A stretch of 18,076 nt of DNA from JAPSGM01 sp036556985 (GTDB taxonomy: Bacteria > Chloroflexota > Limnocylindria > QHBO01), in NCBI GenBank assembly GCA_036556985.1, contig DATBIK010000042.1:1-18076 (forward strand), written 5' to 3'. Of this stretch, positions 14,236-18,076 are shown piece by piece (position 1 is the first letter of the stretch; each line of letters starts with the position of its first letter). The notes below the pieces were generated by a model. That model made no database searches. It was not told where the DNA came from and was given only the letters and a program-made list of their open reading frames with translations. The position numbers and the translations under genes were made by a program.

Positions 14236-15192
14236 TCAGGCCGTCTTGCGGCGGCGAGCGGGCGCTTCCTCGGCCTCGGTCGCCTTGGCCCGCGCCTTGC
14301 CCCGGGCGGGGGCGGCCTTCTTCGCCTTCGCGCCTGCCTTCGCCGTCGACGGCTTCCTGCCGGCGGCCTTCTTCGGGGCGGCCTCCTCGGCGTCACCGCC
14401 GGACCGGCGCGACTCACGGGCGGCGGCGACGCTCGCCTCGAGGGCGGCCATCAGGTCGCCGATGCGGGTCGGCTCCGTCTTCTGGGCGGGCTCCGGCTTC
14501 TCGCCCGCGACCTTGGCCTCGATGACGTTCATGAGCGCCTCGCGGTACTCGTCGCGGTACTGCTCCGGGTCGAACGCGGACTCCATGCTGGAGATGAGCT
14601 GCTCGGCCATCTTCCGCTCGGCGGGCTTGATCTCGATCTCGTCCTCGGGCAGGTTCAGCTCCTCGAGCGACCGGATCTCATCGGGCCAGTGCAGGGTGTT
14701 CAGCAGGATCGTGTTGGCATACGGGTTCAGCACGGCGAGCTGCTCGCGGTCCTTGAGGACGATCTTGCAGACGGCGGTCTTGCCCGAATCCGCGAGGACG
14801 GACTTCAGCAGGTAGAACGCCTTGCGGCCGACCTCGTCGGGCTCCAGGTAGTACGCCTGCTTCACGAAGCGCGCACCCTTGGCCTCGGCCTCCTCCTCGT
14901 CGACGAAGGCCTCGATCTCGATGGAGCGCACCGTCTTCAGCGGCACCGATTCGAGGTCCTCCTCGGTGACGACCACGTACTTGCCCTTGCTCCACTCGTA
15001 TCCGCGCACGGTCTCCGAGCGCGGGATCACCTCGTCGTCAACCGGGCAGTAGATCTTCATCTGGATTCGGGACAGGTCCTTCTCGTGCAGCAGGTTGAAG
15101 CCGATGCTGCTGCTCTCGGTCGCCAGGTACAGCTTCACCGGGATGGTGACCAGCCCGAACTGGATCGCTCCCCGCCACATGGATCGCGCCAT
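14236..15192 (-). CDS. ku: Bacterial Ku, DNA end-binding protein
   Basis: 318 residues. Ku homodimers encircle double-strand DNA ends and recruit a ligase in bacterial non-homologous end joining. The N-terminus MARSMWRGAIQFGLVTIPVKLY is the classic bacterial Ku opening. CPVDDEVIPRSETVRGYEW (49-67), KGKYVVVTEEDLE and the bridge region KQAYYLEPDEVGRKAFYLL (111-129) follow. The core ends near residue 255. The tail from about 260 is Lys/Ala/Arg-rich (KKAAGRKPSTAKAGAKAKK), like the DNA-binding extensions of long bacterial Ku proteins. The start ATG 15192 has GGAG about 7 nt upstream. The next gene, 8 nt away, is the ligase-like protein lacking catalytic residues, so sealing must be done by a ligase encoded elsewhere, if NHEJ works here. 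Confidence 0.95.
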   Translation of the reverse strand: MARSMWRGAIQFGLVTIPVKLYLATESSSIGFNLLHEKDLSRIQMKIYCPVDDEVIPRSETVRGYEWSKGKYVVVTEEDLESVPLKTVRSIEIEAFVDEEEAEAKGARFVKQAYYLEPDEVGRKAFYLLKSVLADSGKTAVCKIVLKDREQLAVLNPYANTILLNTLHWPDEIRSLEELNLPEDEIEIKPAERKMAEQLISSMESAFDPEQYRDEYREALMNVIEAKVAGEKPEPAQKTEPTRIGDLMAALEASVAAARESRRSGGDAEEAAPKKAAGRKPSTAKAGAKAKKAAPARGKARAKATEAEEAPARRRKTA

Positions 15193-15336
15193 TTGGATCT
15201 CCAGGCTCCTCGCTCAGCCGATGCCGATGCCGCGCTCCGCGCAGCACGGGGCAGCATCCTACACCCCGCCGCCAACCGCCCCGGCTAGGACCATTCCGTC
15301 ATTGCCCGAGGCGCTGCCGGCGCCGACACTCCGGGT

Positions 15337-15762
15337 ATGGACGAGCAGACCGCAAGCCCCGTGCCCGCCGTGGCGGCGGACGCGGAAGAGCAGCGTGCCT
15401 ACGTCCTCGAGGACGATCCCGACATCGCAGCCCTCGAGGCGGACATTCTCCGCGACCTGGGCTTCTCCGTGGTCGTCTGCAACCGGATCGTCGAGCTGGG
15501 CGACCTCATGGCGCTCTCGCTGCCGCACCTCCTCGTGGTGGACGTCATGCTGCCCGACGGGGACGGCGGCGACATCACCGAGCTGCTGCGAGACGCCTGG
15601 CCCGGCATCCCGGTCGTCTTCGTCTCGGCCGCCAGCCGCGAGCGCCTCGCGGAGCTCGCCCCCACCGGCCCGATCGTGGCCAAGCCCTTCGACATCGAGG
15701 CCTTCAGCGAGGCCGTGCTCGAGGCGATCGACGCTCCCCGGCGGCTGCGCACCGCCTCGTGA
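15337..15762 (+). CDS. Single-domain response regulator (receiver)
   Basis: 141 residues, with a receiver domain at about 20-132 and no output domain. The acidic pocket D26-D27 is in LEDDPD, the phosphoacceptor D69 in LLVVDVMLPDGDGG, the switch residue is S97 in VFVSAAS (serine where threonine is usual), and K116 lies in VAKPFD. An unstructured 18-residue extension precedes it. It diverges from Ku across 144 bp, with no histidine kinase nearby, so its phosphodonor and partner are unknown. A direct link with Ku is not demonstrated. The start is ATG 15337; no strong Shine-Dalgarno is seen. Confidence 0.9.
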   Translation: MDEQTASPVPAVAADAEEQRAYVLEDDPDIAALEADILRDLGFSVVVCNRIVELGDLMALSLPHLLVVDVMLPDGDGGDITELLRDAWPGIPVVFVSAASRERLAELAPTGPIVAKPFDIEAFSEAVLEAIDAPRRLRTAS

Positions 15763-15783
15763 GCGGGGGGCGCGCCCGCGCTC
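15761..15783. terminator. GC hairpin at the convergent response-regulator / OsmC junction
   Basis: GAGCG (15761-15765) pairs with CGCTC (15779-15783), and an inner GGGCGCGCCC adds further pairing with a bulge. It spans the 19-nt gap and bases of both stop codons. There is no T-run, so terminator function is tentative. Confidence 0.3.
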
Positions 15784-16258
15784 AGCTCGGTCCGGTGACC
15801 ACCACCAGCGCGCTCACCGGCTCGTCGTCCTGCGCGTCGCGGACGAGGCGGTAGCGATGCTCCACCCGCACCCCCTTCGACAGCGCCGCGTTCACCGGGC
15901 AGTAGCGGGTCGCCGACAGCTCGATCGAGCGCCGGACCGCCTCGGCGTCGATGTCTCCCGTGACGCGGTGCTCGACCACGATCGAGGTGTAGACGCGCGG
16001 ATGCTCCGCCGCCCGCTCCCCGGTCACCGCGATCTCGTACGCGGCCGGGACCTGCCGCTTCTTGCGCAGGATGCTGGCCACGTCCATCGAGGCGCAGGCG
16101 GCGAGGGCCGCCAGCAGCGTCTCGTTCGGGGACGGACCGGCGCGCTCGTCGGAGGCATCGGTGTCATAGGCGATCTCGAAACCGCTGCCGGTCGTCGCCC
16201 GGACGGTCATGCCGTCCGCCGGATCGGCGAACGTGGCCAGCGCGGAATAGGTGCTCAT
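15782..16258 (-). CDS. OsmC/YhfA-family protein (thiol-dependent peroxidase fold)
   Basis: 158 residues, the usual OsmC-family length. The two redox cysteines are visible: C55 in LLAALAACASMDVASIL and C120 in SATRYCPVNAALSK. PSPNETLLAALAACASMD before the first helix is the family hallmark, as is the mid-protein RVYTSIVVEHRVTGDIDAEAVRRSIEL. OsmC/Ohr members reduce organic hydroperoxides in the cytoplasm. This one looks closer to the OsmC/YhfA branch than to Ohr, but substrate is not readable. ATG 16258 is preceded by TAGGCT and only 6 nt, indicating a leaderless transcript. It diverges from the NERD-like gene across 29 nt. Confidence 0.88.
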   Translation of the reverse strand: MSTYSALATFADPADGMTVRATTGSGFEIAYDTDASDERAGPSPNETLLAALAACASMDVASILRKKRQVPAAYEIAVTGERAAEHPRVYTSIVVEHRVTGDIDAEAVRRSIELSATRYCPVNAALSKGVRVEHRYRLVRDAQDDEPVSALVVVTGPS

Positions 16259-16264
16259 GCCGGC

Positions 16265-16270
16265 AGCCTA
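16265..16270 (-). promoter_or_regulatory. -10 box TAGGCT, leaderless-type promoter of the OsmC-family gene
   Basis: On the minus strand TAGGCT is followed by GCCGGC and then ATG (16258), a 6-nt spacing that places the transcription start at or beside the start codon. No Shine-Dalgarno is present. Confidence 0.5.
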
Positions 16271-16287
16271 GCAGCGGAGGGGGCCTG

Positions 16288-17031
16288 GTGCGCCTGATCC
16301 GTCCGGCCCGAAATCGCCAGGACCGTCGCTGGGCGATCGCCCTGTCGATCGGCGTACTGCTCGTGGGGGCGGTGGCCGTCGCGCTGATGACCCTCCAACC
16401 CGACGAGCGGCTGAGCGCGATCGGAGCGCTCGCCATTTCGGCCGCGGTCGGCATCGGCGTCGGGTTGGCATGGCTCATCCGCGCGGTCTCCAACGCCCGC
16501 CGGCCGATGGGCGACGACCTGGTGCGCCTCCTCGCACCGGCCTTCGACGACGCCTACGTCCTCATCGTCTGGCCGCGGCTGCCGGGCGTGCCGGACGACC
16601 TGGAGGCCCTCCTGGTGGGTCCGCCCGGCGTCCGCGCCGTCATCGCACGCCGCTGGCGCGGCCGCTACCGGGCGCGGGACCGGGCCTGGGAGTACGACAC
16701 CCGCAGCCGGCGGGGCTGGATCCCGTGCCGCACGAACCCGAGCTTGGCCGCCGGGGCCGTGGCAGAGGCGGTCACCCAGTGGGCCCGCGGCGCCACGGAC
16801 GACCCGGTGCTCAGCGTCACCCCGGTGGTCGCGTTCCCGCTGCCCATCAGCCGCGTCGTGCTCGAGGAGCCGGCCGGCGAGATCGTCACGAGCGACAACG
16901 CGCCGTGGTACGCGCAGCGCATCGGACGCGTGCAGCGCATGGATGCCGCCCGCGTGGGCCGCTTCGTTCAGGCCGTCATCGACGCGGTCGATGGGCCGGC
17001 CGCCGCCCGCGAGGTCGCGGCACTCCTCTGA
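16288..17031 (+). CDS. Membrane-anchored NERD-like domain protein, catalytic motif altered
   Basis: 247 residues, GTG start with GGAGGGGG 5-10 nt upstream. Two TM helices, 15-35 and 43-65, are followed by a cytoplasmic domain from about 76. It reads DDLVRLLAPAFDDAYVLI (76-93), VPDDLEALLVGPPGVRAVIARRWRGRY (101-127) and RAWEYDT (132-138), then a helix AAGAVAEAVTQW. The layout matches NERD domains (L-x-x-L...DhD-hhhVGPxGVxhIExKxxxG...W). The nuclease-type E-x-K is replaced by A120-R-R122, and the D-x-D by D104-x-E106. A late segment (LSVTPVVAFPLPIS) matches the following strand of the fold. It is probably not a nuclease. Assigned by eye, so the family call is moderate. Confidence 0.6.
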   Translation: MRLIRPARNRQDRRWAIALSIGVLLVGAVAVALMTLQPDERLSAIGALAISAAVGIGVGLAWLIRAVSNARRPMGDDLVRLLAPAFDDAYVLIVWPRLPGVPDDLEALLVGPPGVRAVIARRWRGRYRARDRAWEYDTRSRRGWIPCRTNPSLAAGAVAEAVTQWARGATDDPVLSVTPVVAFPLPISRVVLEEPAGEIVTSDNAPWYAQRIGRVQRMDAARVGRFVQAVIDAVDGPAAAREVAALL

Positions 17032-17038
17032 CCGCCGC

Positions 17039-17055
17039 GCTGGGCCAGGCTCAGC
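17039..17055. terminator. Short inverted repeat at the convergent junction
   Basis: GCTGGG (17039-17044) can pair with CTCAGC (17050-17055), one G-T, around a CCAGG loop, in the 19-nt gap between two convergent stop codons. Stem of 6 bp, no T-run: weak. Confidence 0.22.
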
Positions 17056-17677
17056 CTTCCTGGGCCGCGCCCTCGTCGGGGCCGCGCTGGAGCCAGCGCT
17101 CGGCGGTGTTTCGATCGAGCACGTCGGCCAGCAGCTGGTCCGGCCGCTCGTCGTCGGTGACGAGGATGAGGTGCGCGAGGCGCCGGTTCATGGCGATCGC
17201 TTGTGCGGTTCGACCCAGCTCGGGACGTTCGGCGGAGGCCACGGTCACCTCGGTCATCGCCATGAATCGGTCGCTCACGTTCAGGATGCCGTCCGCCGGG
17301 CGGCTGCCCTGCGGGACGTGGACGAGGCCGGTCAGGCGGAACGGCGGCAGCGCGATCTGCGCGCGGACGGCGCGCTTTGGAATCCGCATCTCCGACCTGG
17401 GGGTGGCGGAATCGGTCTCCGCGGCGACGACGAACAGCACTTCCTCGAGCGTCACGAGCACCCGTAGCGCGCCGATCGTGGCGGTCGGGTCGGCGTACTC
17501 GCTGACGGTGGCCTGCTCGATGGCGAGATGCGAGCCGGTGTGCTGATTCACGATGTCGGTCACCCGCGTGAACCGCGTCGCCAGCTGACCGGAGACCCGG
17601 TAGGCGGCGGTGTAGACGTCGACCGCCACGCTGCGCACCGGCGAGGGGGCGAAGGGATCCAACGGGGATTCGGCCAT
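17051..17677 (-). CDS. Unrecognised protein with two duplicated modules
   Basis: 208 residues, soluble, no signal peptide. Two copies of one fold are visible. Module A (about 22-86) has YRVSGQLATRF, RVTDIVNQ, HLAIEQATVSEYADP and ALRVLVTLEEVLFVVA. Module B (about 109-175) has FRLTGLVHVPQGS, RPADGILNV, FMAMTEVTVASAERP and AQAIAMNRRLAHLILVT. Each runs strand (x-R-h-S/T-G), an R-x-x-D-hhN segment, strand, then two more strands, suggesting two small beta-barrel-like units. The pattern resembles uncharacterised bacterial domains of the 'GxhxxPxxxRxxDxLN' type, but no function is known to me. ATG 17677 is preceded by a -10-like TAGCAT. The gene lies 24 nt after the methyltransferase stop. Confidence 0.65.
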   Translation of the reverse strand: MAESPLDPFAPSPVRSVAVDVYTAAYRVSGQLATRFTRVTDIVNQHTGSHLAIEQATVSEYADPTATIGALRVLVTLEEVLFVVAAETDSATPRSEMRIPKRAVRAQIALPPFRLTGLVHVPQGSRPADGILNVSDRFMAMTEVTVASAERPELGRTAQAIAMNRRLAHLILVTDDERPDQLLADVLDRNTAERWLQRGPDEGAAQEG

Positions 17678-17686
17678 GGCCGGCCA

Positions 17687-17692
17687 ATGCTA
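17687..17692 (-). promoter_or_regulatory. -10 box TAGCAT, leaderless-type promoter
   Basis: On the minus strand TAGCAT is followed by 9 nt (TGGCCGGCC) and ATG 17677, inside the 24-nt gap after the methyltransferase stop. No Shine-Dalgarno is present. It suggests the two-module gene has its own promoter rather than only reading through. Confidence 0.45.
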
Positions 17693-17701
17693 GCGCAGCG
17701 C

Positions 17702-18076
17702 CTACCGGCGCTTGCGCGCCTTCCAGACCTCCTCGCTCGGCCACTGGCGCGCCCAGTCCAGGGTCATCCACTCGTATGTCGTCGTTGCGTCCGGCGGCGG
17801 GCGCAGCTCGACCAGGTCGAGCACCTCGAAGCCGTTCGCGCGGAGGAGACGGATCCAGTCGCCGTAGCCGAGGTGGAACTCGACCCCGTCGGAGTCGGGC
17901 CACTCGTTGCGGTGCATGCCGAAGTACGGCCGCAGCAACCGATCGGTGACCGGCTCCGTCTCGAGGTCCGGGACGCACAGGATGCAGAGCATCCCGTTCG
18001 TCAGGAAGGTGAGCTCGCCGCCCGGCCGCAGCAGGCGCGCCGCCTCGGGGATCCAGCGGTAGGGATCGGCCCACAG
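17702..18076 (-). CDS. SAM-dependent methyltransferase, C-terminal part (truncated by window edge)
   Basis: The last 124 residues of a protein that begins beyond the right edge. It reads LWADPYRWIPEAARLLRPGGELTFLTNG at the window end; the ARLLRPGGEL stretch is the strand 5 region of class I SAM-dependent methyltransferases (Methyltransf_11/25 type). The following part contains GVEFHLGYGDWIRLLRANGFEVLDLVEL, the late helix and strand pair of the same fold. The end is PSEEVWKARKRR, a basic tail often seen when these enzymes finish. The SAM-binding motif I lies outside the window, so activity and substrate cannot be judged. The internal methionine at 17992 is not the start, because the frame is open to the edge with family-like sequence. 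Confidence 0.82.
   Translation of the reverse strand: MWADPYRWIPEAARLLRPGGELTFLTNGMLCILCVPDLETEPVTDRLLRPYFGMHRNEWPDSDGVEFHLGYGDWIRLLRANGFEVLDLVELRPPPDATTTYEWMTLDWARQWPSEEVWKARKRR

Noticed and set aside
15222..15234. Short CCGATG tandem near the Ku promoter
   Set aside because: Only two copies of a 6-mer; consistent with chance in GC-rich DNA.
12427..15288. Long open frames antisense to the O-antigen ligase, pseudo-ligase and Ku genes (12427-14064 minus, 13891-15288 plus)
   Set aside because: Neither contains a recognisable motif and both span convergent gene ends; the sense products are clear.

Overview
The window is a densely coded, very GC-rich chromosomal segment (about 70% GC by eye) with 19 recognisable genes, two of them cut by the window edges. 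No tRNA, rRNA, insertion sequence, integrase or CRISPR array is visible. Gene content and style suggest a free-living, high-GC member of Chloroflexota (Limnocylindria-like), with Actinomycetota as the alternative. The pointers are proline/serine-linker lipoproteins, an M23 peptidase with an NBR1-like C-terminal domain, bacterial Ku with a lysine/alanine-rich tail, and several promoters with the -10 box directly against the start codon. This assignment is inference, not a database result.

Left part (1-3323): a thiamine pyrophosphokinase gene (minus, truncated by the window) lies behind a well-formed TPP riboswitch. A YbaK/EbsC-type aminoacyl-tRNA deacylase (plus) follows. A minus-strand secreted-protein operon then encodes a beta-propeller-like protein, an M23 metallopeptidase (ATGA overlap) and a small lipoprotein.

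Centre (3496-9667): a GIDE-like two-TM membrane protein, a 1118-residue HTH-GAFx4-GGDEF-degenerate HD-GYP signalling protein, a lipoprotein and a CaxA-type Ca2+/H+ antiporter, all on plus. The leader of the signalling gene holds a set of ACCGGNAC repeats.

Right-centre (9678-13533): a tight plus-strand operon joined by GTGA overlaps: WYL-domain regulator, CYTH (triphosphate tunnel) protein, and O-antigen ligase/polymerase with TPR repeats. It converges on a minus-strand pair, Ku followed by a 229-residue DNA-ligase-like protein that has lost its catalytic lysine and the other catalytic motif residues. A single-domain response regulator diverges from Ku.

Right end (15782-18076): a two-cysteine OsmC-family protein (minus), a membrane-anchored NERD-like protein lacking the usual E-x-K residues (plus), an unrecognised protein made of two duplicated modules (minus), and the C-terminal part of a SAM-dependent methyltransferase (minus, truncated by the window).

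The strongest candidate for something undescribed is the Ku / pseudo-ligase pair. Next come the DNA-binding diguanylate cyclase with its repeat-rich leader, the WYL-CYTH-O-antigen-ligase operon, and the recurring -10 box abutting ATG that indicates widespread leaderless transcription.
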